From NCBI RefSeq assembly GCF_965662675.1, contig NZ_CBFIIK010000001.1, positions 62,001-126,000 of the forward strand: a stretch of DNA of 64,000 bases, read 5' to 3'. This DNA comes from Roseicyclus sp965662675 (lineage in GTDB: Bacteria > Pseudomonadota > Alphaproteobacteria > Rhodobacterales > Rhodobacteraceae). A program made the translations under genes and the position numbers. The notes under the pieces are model-generated. The model was given only the letters and a program-made list of their open reading frames with translations, was not told the DNA's origin and did not search any database. Each line of letters begins with the position of its first letter. Position 1 is the first letter of the stretch. Shown here in pieces: positions 26,725 through 35,840 of the stretch.

Positions 26725-27690
26725 ATGACCGACGATCAGAAAAATGCCATTCGTGCCACCGCCGCCCGTGTCCTCCAGACCGAGGGCGCAGCGGTCAGCG
26801 CTATGGCCGATGCGCTACCCGGTGATTTCACCGATGCGGTCAGCGCGATCCTGGCGACCCGCGGCCGCGTGATCTTGTCGGGGATCGGCAAGTCGGGCCA
26901 TATCGCGCGCAAGATCAGCTCGACCTTCGCCTCGACGGGGACGCCTTCGGCCTTTGTCCATCCGGCCGAGGCCAGCCATGGCGATCTGGGCATGGTGATG
27001 CCGGGCGATCTGACCATCCTGATCTCGAATTCTGGCGAAACAGCCGAGTTGCGCGATATGGTCGCCCATGTCACGCGCTTCGCCATTCCGATGGTGGCGA
27101 TCTCGGGAAGGCCTGACAGCACCTTGATGCAGGCTGCCGATTACCGCCTGTTGTTGCCCGACGCGCCCGAGGCGTGCGTGATCGGCATGGCCCCCACCAC
27201 TTCGACCACGCTGACGCTGGCCTTGGGCGATGCGTTGGCGGTGGCGGTGATGGAACAGCGCGGGTTCCTGCCCGAGAATTTTCGCACCTTCCACCCCGGC
27301 GGCAAGCTGGGCGCGCAACTGTCCAAGGTGGCGCAGCTGATGCATACCGGCGCGGCGCTGCCCTTGGTGGCGGCGGATCGACCGATGGCCGACACCTTGA
27401 TCGTGATGAGCGAAAAGAGCTTTGGCATCGCCGGTGTCGTTGATGGCGGTCGGTTGGTCGGCGTCATTTCCGATGGCGACCTGCGGCGCAATATCGACCA
27501 TCTGATGGAACGCAGCGCGGGCCAAGTCGCCACCCGCAACCCCCGCGTGATCGGCACCGATGATCTGGCCGCCGAGGCGATGGCGGTCATGTCGCAAAAC
27601 CGCATCACCGCGCTCTTCGTCGTCGACGACAAGGGCGCGCCCGTGGGCCTGTTGCACCTGCATGATTGCTTGCGGGCCGGGATCGCCTGA
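26725..27690 (+). CDS. kdsD: Arabinose-5-phosphate isomerase (KpsF/GutQ family)
   Basis: The 321-aa protein has an N-terminal SIS sugar isomerase domain (ILSGIGKSGHIARKI, SNSGETAELRDM) and two C-terminal CBS domains (from about 205). This is the normal arrangement of D-arabinose 5-phosphate isomerase. It converts ribulose 5-phosphate to arabinose 5-phosphate, the first step to KDO in lipopolysaccharide. AAGGGA lies 6 bases upstream of the ATG. It converges with the epimerase gene that follows 4 bases later, in a small surface-sugar cluster. Confidence 0.92.
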   Translation: MTDDQKNAIRATAARVLQTEGAAVSAMADALPGDFTDAVSAILATRGRVILSGIGKSGHIARKISSTFASTGTPSAFVHPAEASHGDLGMVMPGDLTILISNSGETAELRDMVAHVTRFAIPMVAISGRPDSTLMQAADYRLLLPDAPEACVIGMAPTTSTTLTLALGDALAVAVMEQRGFLPENFRTFHPGGKLGAQLSKVAQLMHTGAALPLVAADRPMADTLIVMSEKSFGIAGVVDGGRLVGVISDGDLRRNIDHLMERSAGQVATRNPRVIGTDDLAAEAMAVMSQNRITALFVVDDKGAPVGLLHLHDCLRAGIA

Positions 27691-27694
27691 ACGC

Positions 27695-28711
27695 TCAGCA
27701 GGCGTAGTAATCCCGATACCATTCCACGAAATGGGCCACGCCCTCGCGCACCTGCGTCTTGGGCCGCTGGCCGGTCAGGCTGTGCAACAGGCTTGCATCG
27801 GCCCAAGTGGCGGGCACATCGCCGGGCTGCATCGGCATGAGGTTGCGGATCGCGGGCTTGCCCGTCGCCTCCTCGATCGCGGCGATGAAATCGCTCAGCG
27901 CGACGCTTTCGGAATTGCCGATATTGACCACGCGATAGGGCGCCACAGCGCTAAGGCTGTCGCCCGGCGCGATATCGGCAGGGTCGGCGGGTCGGACAGG
28001 CACCGCATCGATCAGGCCGATGATGCCGGCCACCAGATCGTCGATATAGGTGAAATCGCGGCGCATATCGCCATGGTTGTAGACGTCGATGGGCCGCCCT
28101 TCGAGGATCGCCTTGGTGAACTTGATCGGCGCCATGTCGGGCCGCCCCCATGGCCCGTAAACGGTAAAAAAGCGGAACATGGTGATCGGCAGATCGTAGA
28201 GATGGGCGTAGCTATGGGCCATCGCCTCGTTCGCCTTTTTGGTGGCGGCGTAGAACGACATCGGTGTGTCGGCCTTTTGCGTCTCGGCATAGGGCATGTC
28301 GGTGTTGGCCCCATAAACCGATGAGGTCGAGGCCAGAAGGCTATGGGCAGGCGGAGTGGCGCGGATCGCCTCGAGCAGGCGGAAGGTGCCGATGAGATTG
28401 GCCTCCACATAGCTTTCGGGGTGGTCGATCGAATGGCGCACCCCGGCTTGGGCGGCCAGATGGATCACCGCATCCGGGCGGAAATCGGCCATCATATGAT
28501 CCAGCACACCCCGTGCTTCGATCCGGTCGTTGACGGTGCAAAACCCGGCATTTTGCGACAGCATCGCCTGGCGCCGTTCTTTCAATGCGACATCGTAATA
28601 GTCGGTCATCGCATCGATGCCCAACACCTCCCAGCCTTGGGCGAGAAGCTGACGGCACAGGTGAAAGCCGATGAAACCCGATGAGCCGGTGACCAGTGCC
28701 TTGCGTATCAT
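27695..28711 (-). CDS. NAD-dependent epimerase, probably UDP-glucuronate 4-epimerase
   Basis: The 338-aa extended short-chain dehydrogenase has the Rossmann motif TGSSGFIG near the N-terminus and the catalytic YAATK motif. The GIDAMTDYYDVALKERR and FTVYGPWGRPDMA segments are typical of UDP-glucuronate 4-epimerases used for capsule or LPS sugars. Its ATG overlaps the galE stop (ATGA, 28708-28711), so the two epimerases are translationally coupled. A different UDP-sugar substrate remains possible. Confidence 0.85.
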   Translation of the reverse strand: MIRKALVTGSSGFIGFHLCRQLLAQGWEVLGIDAMTDYYDVALKERRQAMLSQNAGFCTVNDRIEARGVLDHMMADFRPDAVIHLAAQAGVRHSIDHPESYVEANLIGTFRLLEAIRATPPAHSLLASTSSVYGANTDMPYAETQKADTPMSFYAATKKANEAMAHSYAHLYDLPITMFRFFTVYGPWGRPDMAPIKFTKAILEGRPIDVYNHGDMRRDFTYIDDLVAGIIGLIDAVPVRPADPADIAPGDSLSAVAPYRVVNIGNSESVALSDFIAAIEEATGKPAIRNLMPMQPGDVPATWADASLLHSLTGQRPKTQVREGVAHFVEWYRDYYAC

Positions 28712-29721
28712 GCCTGACCCGCCCCCTCCGAAACCCATTTCCACGAGCTTGCGCACATCTCGTCGAGCCCCTTCTCGGTGCGAAAGCCCAAAACCTCGGC
28801 CGCGCGGTCGGCGCGCGCGACATAGATCGGCACATCGCCGGGGCGGCGGTCGGTGATGACATGCGGCACCGCGCGGTTGCTGGCGCGCTGGTAGGCGGCG
28901 ATCACCTCCAGCACGGAATAGCCGCGCCCGGTGCCAAGGTTTACGACATGGCCCTGCCCGGTCTTGATCAGCTGTTCAAGCGACAGCACATGGCCGCGCG
29001 CCAAATCCTCGACATGGATATAGTCGCGCACGCCGGTGCCATCGGGCGTGTCATAATCATTGCCGAAGACCATCACGCGCGGCAATTCGCCAAGGGCGAC
29101 CTTGGCCACGAAGGGCATCAAATTGTTCGGAATATCATGCGGGTCTTCGCCGATGAGCGCCGAACCGTGCGCGCCGGCCGGGTTGAAATAGCGCAAGATC
29201 CCCACCGCCCATTCCGGGTTGGCGGCTTGTAGCCAGCCCAACATCTCTTCGCTCATGATCTTGGTCTGGCCATAGGGGTTCATCGCACGGAAAGGTGCGG
29301 TTTCGGGCGTCGGTGCCTCATCCGGCACGCCGTAGACCGTGGCCGAGGAGGAGAACACCAAGCGGCGGCAACAGGCCTTGTCCATTGCGCGCAAAAGCGT
29401 GACCAGGCCAGTGATGTTAACGTCGAAATAATCAAGCGGTATCGCCATGCTTTCGCCAACCGCTTTGCGCGCTGCAAAATGGACCACCGCGTCGATGGCA
29501 TGGGTGGCGAAAACCTTGGCCAAGGCGTCAGCGTCGCGCACGTCGGCATCGATCACGGTGACGGGTTGCCCCGTGATCTGTTCCAGCCGCGCCGGAACCG
29601 AGCGCTGCGCATTCGAGAAATCGTCGAGGATCACCACCTCATGCCCCGCTGCCACCAGCGCGATATGGGTGTGCGACCCGATATAGCCGGCGCCGCCGGT
29701 CAGGAGGATACAAGATGCCAT
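28708..29721 (-). CDS. galE: UDP-glucose 4-epimerase
   Basis: The 337-aa protein has GGAGYIGSHT at residues 8-17 and the catalytic NPYGQTK motif (Tyr/Lys) near 150. NPAGAHGSALIGEDP and VRDYIHVEDLA are further GalE signatures. It interconverts UDP-glucose and UDP-galactose for surface polysaccharides. It is the first gene of a two-gene operon with the downstream epimerase. It is divergent from the polysaccharide export gene across an AT-rich 220-base region that must hold both promoters. Confidence 0.93.
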   Translation of the reverse strand: MASCILLTGGAGYIGSHTHIALVAAGHEVVILDDFSNAQRSVPARLEQITGQPVTVIDADVRDADALAKVFATHAIDAVVHFAARKAVGESMAIPLDYFDVNITGLVTLLRAMDKACCRRLVFSSSATVYGVPDEAPTPETAPFRAMNPYGQTKIMSEEMLGWLQAANPEWAVGILRYFNPAGAHGSALIGEDPHDIPNNLMPFVAKVALGELPRVMVFGNDYDTPDGTGVRDYIHVEDLARGHVLSLEQLIKTGQGHVVNLGTGRGYSVLEVIAAYQRASNRAVPHVITDRRPGDVPIYVARADRAAEVLGFRTEKGLDEMCASSWKWVSEGAGQA

Positions 29722-29943
29722 GATACCCGATGAACTTTAGATTGCTCGGACGCAAACATGCTTTGTCCGTGGATTTCAAGGTAAAGATGCGCCCATGCAG
29801 ACCATCGCGCCGTGACGGTCGCCAGTGGGCATGCTGTGCAAAGGGGCATTTCTGCATCTTCTTTAGATATTTTTATTCGCGAAAGTTGAATTTATAGCCG
29901 CGCCGCGTAAACAAGTCCGCAAAGAACGCGGGGCAGAGCGCAA

Positions 29944-31068
29944 ATGGTTAAACTTCGAATTCGTGGGCTCATGGCCTTTACGGTGATCGTTCTTGGTCTT
30001 GCGGGATGCGAGATCTTGCCCCGTGGCGCCGCCGTTGAGCGCGAGATCGTGCAAGCCGCCGAGGGTGAGGCCACGGATTTCGCCGTTCATGCCGTGACAC
30101 GCGAGTTTCTTGCCGTGTTGGATGATTGGCCCAGCCCGCAATCCACCAGCCTGGGTTGGATACCCACCAGCGGCGGTGCCCGCACGCAAGTGATCGCCAC
30201 GGGCGATACGTTGGAAATCACGGTCTGGGACAGTAGCGACAGCTCGCTTTTGTCGGCGCCGGGGCAGCGTTCGGTCCAGATCCAAGCGTTGGAAGTGGCA
30301 CCCGATGGCACGATCTTTTTGCCATATGTCGGCGATACCCTTGTGGCGGGAATGACCCTTCAGGCGGCGCGCCAAACGCTTCACGAAGCGATCGACCGCA
30401 TCGTGCCGTCATCGCAGGTGCAGCTTGCCATGGCCGAAGGGCGGACGAATTCCGTTGATCTGATCGGCGGGGTCGCGGCGCCGGGCTCATACCCCATGCC
30501 GGACCGCAATTTTACGCTGCTCAACCTGATCGCATTGGGCGGAGGGGTGCAGGGGGCGTTGGTCAATCCGCAGGTCCGGTTGATCCGGGCGGGCGATATC
30601 TACGGGACATCCATCGCCCGGCTTTATGCCAATCCCCGGCTCGACACGCTTTTGCGTGGTGGCGATCGGGTGATCGTTGAAGACGATCGGCGTTATTTCC
30701 TGTCGCTCGGCGCGGCGGGCCAGCAAAGCCAGCATCGCTTCGTGCAGGACGACATCAGCGCGCTCGATGCCATTTCGATCATTGGCGGCGTGGAAAGCCG
30801 CCGTGGCAATCCGGGCGGTGTCTTGATCTTGCGTGAATATCCGCACAGCGCGCTGCGCCCGGATGCGGCGGGGCCAAATCAGGCGCGCGTGGTCTTTACG
30901 CTTGATCTGACATCGGCCGATGGGCTTTTCAGCGCGCGCAACTTTCACCTTGCGCAAGGCGATCTGGTGCTGGTCACCGAAAGCCCGATCACATCGGCGC
31001 AGACGATCTTCGGCCTTGTCGGTGCCGCCTTCGGCCTTGCCAATCAATCCAGCGGTCTGACCGATTGA
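29944..31068 (+). CDS. Polysaccharide export lipoprotein (Wza-like)
   Basis: The 374-aa protein has a lipoprotein signal peptide ending LAGC (Cys22). A polysaccharide biosynthesis/export domain follows (GDTLEITVWD, near residue 85). Later come SLBB-like segments with VDLIGGVAAPGSYPMP and FTLLNLIALGGGV. Wza-type proteins form the outer-membrane channel for capsule or exopolysaccharide. No Wzc-like co-polymerase, Wzx or Wzy gene is adjacent. The gene lies between galE (divergent) and a GT4 glycosyltransferase (convergent, 3 bases between stops). Confidence 0.87.
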   Translation: MVKLRIRGLMAFTVIVLGLAGCEILPRGAAVEREIVQAAEGEATDFAVHAVTREFLAVLDDWPSPQSTSLGWIPTSGGARTQVIATGDTLEITVWDSSDSSLLSAPGQRSVQIQALEVAPDGTIFLPYVGDTLVAGMTLQAARQTLHEAIDRIVPSSQVQLAMAEGRTNSVDLIGGVAAPGSYPMPDRNFTLLNLIALGGGVQGALVNPQVRLIRAGDIYGTSIARLYANPRLDTLLRGGDRVIVEDDRRYFLSLGAAGQQSQHRFVQDDISALDAISIIGGVESRRGNPGGVLILREYPHSALRPDAAGPNQARVVFTLDLTSADGLFSARNFHLAQGDLVLVTESPITSAQTIFGLVGAAFGLANQSSGLTD

Positions 31069-31071
31069 CGC

Positions 31072-32322
31072 CTATGCCTTAAAGCGTATCGCGCACGACT
31101 TGGGCACGAGACCGTTGATTTGGGCGATATGCTGCGGCAGGCAGTTGGTCGAAAAATCATAATTCGCGACCATATGCGCGCGTGCGGCCGGGCCCAGATC
31201 GGCGAAATCATCGGGGCGCGCCAGCACCTCGATCACTTGGCGTGCAAGCGCATCATGGTCGTGGAAATCCACCAAGACCGCATTCTTGCCATGGGTCATG
31301 ACTTCGCGCACCGGGGCGGTGTCCGAGGCGATCATGGTCGCGCCCATCGACATCGCCTCCATGCTTGACCAAGACAGCACGAAGGGCACCGTCAGGTAGA
31401 TATGAGCGCGGCTGATCTGGATGATCTGCTGATAGGCGGTATAGGGGACGCGGCCCAGAAAATGCACCCGGCTCCAATCGACGCGGTCGCCGATTTCGCG
31501 CTCCATCTCGGCGCGGTAGCCGCCTTGGGCGTCGCTGGCTTTGCCGTATGAGACCTCGTTGCCGCCGATAATCACGGCGCGTGCATTGGGCCGTTCGGCG
31601 AGGATGCGGGGCAGGGCGCGCATGAATTTGTGAAAGCCGCGCACGGGTTCCATGTTACGCGCCATATAGGTGAAAATCTCATCCTCGCGGCTGACCGCGC
31701 GCCCCAGACGCGACAGCTGTACCCGCGCCGTCGGATTTGGCACCAGACGGTCGGTGCGGATGCCATCATGGCAGACATAGATCTTGTCGTGAAACGCGGT
31801 TGGATATGTGTCGCGCTGGAAAGCGGTGGGCGATTGGCCAAGATCGACGGTCTGGATATTGGCGAAATTCACAGCGTTGCGGGCATGCATCAAAAAGGGC
31901 GCATGCTCGGACGCAGGGAATTCCGGATCGAAACCGACAGAGCCGCCTTGGGCCAGAAAATAGTATTCGAAAAAGCCGATGATCGGCACATCGGCCCATA
32001 CCTGCTTGAGAAAAGTCAACTCACCCCACCCGACATGGCCAAGGATGATATCGGGCCGAAACCCATCCAAGGCCAGCTTTTGCGCCGCAAAAGCCGCGCC
32101 CAAGCCGTTGCCGGTGCATTCCTCCCAATATTTCGTAGGCGCATAGGCCGTTTCGGTGGGCTTGTGATGTGTCGCGTACTCGATGACGCGCGCGCCCTTG
32201 ACGGCAGGAACGCCCTTGCGTTGGGTCAGAAAGACGATCTGATGGCCGCCTTGCGCGATAAGCCATTGAAATAATTCGCGGTATTGACCGGGAAAGTTCT
32301 GGTGGACGAAAAGAATGTTCAT
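31072..32322 (-). CDS. Glycosyltransferase family 4 protein
   Basis: The 416-aa protein has two Rossmann-like halves of the GT-B fold. The N-terminal part begins ILFVHQNFPGQYREL. The C-terminal donor-binding part contains ARAVIIGGNE and the conserved SWSSMEAMSMGATMIAS region, where the family's EX7E-type motif lies. It likely transfers a sugar from a nucleotide donor in exopolysaccharide synthesis. Acceptor and donor are unknown. Its context with galE and a Wza-like protein supports a surface polysaccharide role. Confidence 0.85.
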   Translation of the reverse strand: MNILFVHQNFPGQYRELFQWLIAQGGHQIVFLTQRKGVPAVKGARVIEYATHHKPTETAYAPTKYWEECTGNGLGAAFAAQKLALDGFRPDIILGHVGWGELTFLKQVWADVPIIGFFEYYFLAQGGSVGFDPEFPASEHAPFLMHARNAVNFANIQTVDLGQSPTAFQRDTYPTAFHDKIYVCHDGIRTDRLVPNPTARVQLSRLGRAVSREDEIFTYMARNMEPVRGFHKFMRALPRILAERPNARAVIIGGNEVSYGKASDAQGGYRAEMEREIGDRVDWSRVHFLGRVPYTAYQQIIQISRAHIYLTVPFVLSWSSMEAMSMGATMIASDTAPVREVMTHGKNAVLVDFHDHDALARQVIEVLARPDDFADLGPAARAHMVANYDFSTNCLPQHIAQINGLVPKSCAIRFKA

Positions 32323-32471
32323 ATCGAAATATCACATAAATGCACTAACGACATATACTGCCCAAAACCGGCTCGACGACAAGTCGAAGCCGATTTCGGT
32401 GACAGCTGATTTGGGATTGCGGCGCGATCCGCTATATGGAACGCACGGCCCGCAGATCAGGACAGCCAAAC

Positions 32472-33482
32472 ATGACATTGACGACAAAGATCGCGTGGGA
32501 CGACACCGTCTTGCCGTTCCAACTTGACCGATCCGACATCCGGGGCCGTGTCGCGCGCCTCGATCAGACGTTGGAGCGGGTCTTGGCGCAGCATGATTAT
32601 CCCCCCGAGGTCGAGGCGATGGTGGCCGAGGCGGTCCTTTTGACCGCGATGATCGGCCAGACCATCAAGCTGCGCTGGAAGCTGTCGTTGCAGGTGCGGG
32701 GCAATGGGCCGATCCGCTTGATCGCCACCGATTTCTACGCCCCCAGCGAAGAGGGTGCGCCCGGCCGCATCCGTGCCTATGCAAGTTTCGACGCGGCCCG
32801 GCTGGTCGCGGGCCAAGATCCTTTTGGTCAGATCGGTCAGGGCTATTTCGCCATTCTGCTCGATCAAGGGCGCGATACGACGCCCTATCAGGGTATCACG
32901 CCCCTGTCGGGCGGATCGCTTGCCGCCTGTGCCGAGGCGTATTTTGCGCAATCCGAGCAGCTGCCAACGCGCTTTGCGCTGAGTTATGGCCAAAGCCGCG
33001 CGCCCGGCGAGGCCTCGCTGTGGCGCAGTGGCGGGGTCATGTTGCAGCATATGCCCAAAGCCTCGCCCTTGATGGGCGATGGCGCATCGGGCGAGGATGG
33101 TCTGTTGGCAGCGGTTGATCTGCTTGACGAGGATGCGGCGGAAAACTGGAACAGGGCCAATATCTTGCTCGACACGGTCGAGCCGCTGGAACTGGTCGGC
33201 CCACGCGTGGCGCCGACCGATCTGCTCTTGCGGCTGTTTCACGAAGAAGGGCCGCGCGTCTACGATGCGCTGCCGGTGGCGTTCGGTTGCACCTGTTCGG
33301 AAGAACGGGTGCGCAACAGCCTGTCGATCTATTCGGCGCGCGATATCGGCCATATGACGACCGATGATGGCCGTGTCACCGCCGATTGCCAATTCTGCGG
33401 CGCGCATTACGAATTCGACCCCAGCACCTTGGGCTTCGAGGCCAGCGCCGATCCGGAGCAGGGCGATGGACCGCAGGATTGA
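32472..33482 (+). CDS. hslO: Hsp33 redox-regulated chaperone
   Basis: The 336-aa protein has the Hsp33 chaperone fold and the C-terminal zinc switch of four cysteines, CTC near 283-285 and CQFC near 315. Oxidation of the cysteines activates holdase function in the cytoplasm during oxidative stress. ATG 32472 gives the normal length. The next gene begins 17 bases before its stop, indicating translational coupling with the CoA pyrophosphatase and then cca. Confidence 0.93.
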   Translation: MTLTTKIAWDDTVLPFQLDRSDIRGRVARLDQTLERVLAQHDYPPEVEAMVAEAVLLTAMIGQTIKLRWKLSLQVRGNGPIRLIATDFYAPSEEGAPGRIRAYASFDAARLVAGQDPFGQIGQGYFAILLDQGRDTTPYQGITPLSGGSLAACAEAYFAQSEQLPTRFALSYGQSRAPGEASLWRSGGVMLQHMPKASPLMGDGASGEDGLLAAVDLLDEDAAENWNRANILLDTVEPLELVGPRVAPTDLLLRLFHEEGPRVYDALPVAFGCTCSEERVRNSLSIYSARDIGHMTTDDGRVTADCQFCGAHYEFDPSTLGFEASADPEQGDGPQD

Positions 33483-34059
33483 CCGCGCGACATTGGTCGC
33501 GGCATTGCGAGAAAGCCCGACGCGCCCCTCGTCGGATTACGAGTTGAACCCCGAGATCGTTTTGCCACCGGGCCGGGTGCTCAAGCCTGCGGCCGTGCTG
33601 ATCGGCGTGGTTGGGCAAAGTATCGTGCTGACCAAGCGCGCCTCGCATCTGAAGCATCATCCGGGCCAGATCGCCCTGCCCGGCGGCAAGGTGGATGCAG
33701 ACGATGCGGATGCGCCTGCTGCGGCGCTGCGCGAGGCGCATGAAGAAATCGGGCTGCCCCCGGAGACAGTCGAAATCCTTGGCGAATTATCCACGCATGA
33801 AACTGTAACCGGTTATAGCATAAAGCCGGTTATTGCCCATATCGCCCATGATTTCGAAGCCATCCCCGAAGCGGGCGAGGTGGCCGAGGTGTTTCGCGTG
33901 CCTATCGCGCATCTTCTCGATCCGGCGAATTATCGGATCGAGGGTCGCCGCTGGCGTGGTGTGCGGCGGCGCTACTTCATCGTGCCTTACGGGCCTTATT
34001 ACATTTGGGGTGCGACGGCGCGGATCTTGAAATCCTTGGCTGACAGGGTGTCTGCATGA
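33466..34059 (+). CDS. Nudix CoA pyrophosphatase
   Basis: The 197-aa protein contains the UPF0035 signature LTKRASHLKHHPGQIALPGG (54-73), followed by the Nudix box ending REAHEEIGL at about 89-97. This combination is diagnostic for coenzyme A pyrophosphatases (NudL/CoAse), which split CoA into 4'-phosphopantetheine and 3',5'-ADP. The ATG at 33466 lies within the 3' end of hslO, and the stop overlaps the cca ATG (ATGA). The order hslO, Nudix, cca forms a tight operon. Confidence 0.9.
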   Translation: MDRRIDRATLVAALRESPTRPSSDYELNPEIVLPPGRVLKPAAVLIGVVGQSIVLTKRASHLKHHPGQIALPGGKVDADDADAPAAALREAHEEIGLPPETVEILGELSTHETVTGYSIKPVIAHIAHDFEAIPEAGEVAEVFRVPIAHLLDPANYRIEGRRWRGVRRRYFIVPYGPYYIWGATARILKSLADRVSA

Positions 34060-35216
34060 AGCTTGTCGCGGATTGGCTGACCGACCCGGCAACGGTCACC
34101 ATCATGACCCTGCTCACGCAAGATGGGCATGGTGCATGGTTCGTGGGCGGCTGTGTGCGCAATGCGCTGTTGGGGCGTGGTGTCGAGGATATCGACATTG
34201 CCACCGATCTGCGGCCGGACGATGTGATGGCATTGGCGCAGGCGGCCGGTATCAAGGCTGTGCCGACCGGCATTGCGCACGGCACCGTCACGCTGATCGT
34301 CGATCACCGCCCCTTCGAGGTCACCACGCTACGCCGTGATGTGGCGACCGATGGCCGTCGCGCGACCATCGCCTTTACCGATCATGTCGACGAAGATGCC
34401 GCGCGCCGCGATTTCACCATCAATGCGCTTTATGCCCAAGCCGATGGCACCGTGCTTGACCCGACCGGCGAGGGCTTGGCCGATATACAGGCACGCCGCT
34501 TGCGGTTTATCGGCGATCCGCGTGATCGGATCACCGAAGATTACCTGCGTATCCTGCGCTTTTTCCGTTTCCATGCGTGGTATGCCGATCCGATCGCCGG
34601 GATCGATTCCGAAGGTTTGGCCGCATGCGCCGCACTTGCCGATGGATTGGGTCAACTGTCGCGCGAACGGGTCGGTGCCGAGATAAAGAAACTGCTCGGC
34701 GCGCCCGATCCCGCCCCTGTCGTCGCCGCGATGGCGCAAGCCGGGATATTGGCGCGCACCTTGCCCGGTGCGATGGCGCGGATGCTGCCCATTCTCATCG
34801 CATTCGAGGATGCGCCACCTGATCCGATTCGCCGCCTTGCCGCACTTGGTGATGTCGAAGTGGCCGCCGGGCTGCGCCTTGCAAATGCCGAGATCACGCG
34901 GCTGAGCATTCTGCGCGATGGCATGAGCAGCGCCACGCCGCCCGATGCGCTGGCTTATCTGCATGGTGCCGATATCGCCTGGGATATCGTCGTGCTACGC
35001 GCCAGCCAGTTCGAGACCCCCGTCGACCCGACCGTGCGCGCCCTGATCGCGCGTGGGGCCAGCGCCGTGTTTCCGGTCAAACCCGCCGATCTTATGCCGC
35101 GCCTGTCGGGTGCGGCCTTGGGTCAGGCGCTCAAGACGCTGGAGGCGCGCTGGATCGCGTCAAGCTTCACGCTCGGTCGTGCAGAACTGTTGTCGCGCTT
35201 GCCCCAGTCGGAGTGA
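34056..35216 (+). CDS. cca: CCA tRNA nucleotidyltransferase
   Basis: The 386-aa class II nucleotidyltransferase has FVGGCVRNALLG followed by EDIDIAT (the metal-binding DxD) and the RRDFTINALYA motif. RITEDYLRILRFFRFHAWY lies in the neck region. It adds or repairs the CCA end of tRNAs. It is coupled to the preceding Nudix gene by ATGA. It could also act as a poly(A) polymerase, since the two families are hard to separate from sequence. Confidence 0.92.
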   Translation: MKLVADWLTDPATVTIMTLLTQDGHGAWFVGGCVRNALLGRGVEDIDIATDLRPDDVMALAQAAGIKAVPTGIAHGTVTLIVDHRPFEVTTLRRDVATDGRRATIAFTDHVDEDAARRDFTINALYAQADGTVLDPTGEGLADIQARRLRFIGDPRDRITEDYLRILRFFRFHAWYADPIAGIDSEGLAACAALADGLGQLSRERVGAEIKKLLGAPDPAPVVAAMAQAGILARTLPGAMARMLPILIAFEDAPPDPIRRLAALGDVEVAAGLRLANAEITRLSILRDGMSSATPPDALAYLHGADIAWDIVVLRASQFETPVDPTVRALIARGASAVFPVKPADLMPRLSGAALGQALKTLEARWIASSFTLGRAELLSRLPQSE

Positions 35217-35219
35217 CCC

Positions 35220-35798
35220 TTGGACCCGCTTTATCCTTTCGTTCTGCTCGGTCTGTTCAGCCCCGGGCCGAATGTCATCTTGCTGACGGCATCGGGCGCG
35301 CGCTTCGGCTTTCGCGCGACCTTGCCGCATGTGGCCGGCGTGGTCATTGGCGTCGGGATTGTGGCGGGGATGACTGGCCTTGGGATCGGCGCGATCTTGG
35401 CGGCGCAACCGACGCTGCAATATACGCTCAAGATCGCGGCCGCTGTGTGGATCGGCTGGATGGCGGTGGCGCTTTGGCGATCCTCGGCAAGGCAAGCCGA
35501 TGATGGGCGCGCGCGCCCCTTTACCATGATCGAGGCGATCTTGTTTCAATGGATCAACCCCAAGCTTTGGGCCGTGGCGCTTGCCGCCGCCTCGGGCTAT
35601 GCAGCGGGGCTTGGCCCATGGGGCGAGGCGCAGCGCCTTGCCATCGCGTTTTCCGGGCTGAATTTCTTTGTCTGCTTGTTCTGGAGTTTCGCAGGCGCGC
35701 TTTTGGCCTTGCTGCTCAATACGCCAGCGGCATGGCGGGTCTTTGCACGGGTCATGGCGCTTGGGCTTGGCGCGGCGGCGGTGATGGTCTTTTTGTAA
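35220..35798 (+). CDS. LysE family translocator
   Basis: The 192-aa membrane protein has about six hydrophobic segments and the LysE/RhtB opening motif FSPGPNVILLTASGARFG. FQWINPKLWAVALAAA is the second conserved motif. Members export amino acids such as lysine, threonine or homoserine lactone. It probably starts with TTG at 35220, since GGAG lies 6-7 bases upstream and the start follows the cca stop by only 3 bases. The substrate is unknown. Confidence 0.85.
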   Translation: MDPLYPFVLLGLFSPGPNVILLTASGARFGFRATLPHVAGVVIGVGIVAGMTGLGIGAILAAQPTLQYTLKIAAAVWIGWMAVALWRSSARQADDGRARPFTMIEAILFQWINPKLWAVALAAASGYAAGLGPWGEAQRLAIAFSGLNFFVCLFWSFAGALLALLLNTPAAWRVFARVMALGLGAAAVMVFL

Positions 35799-35840
35799 CC
35801 CGCGACCTATATCAAGCCTTGATGTTCACGAGGCCGCCGC

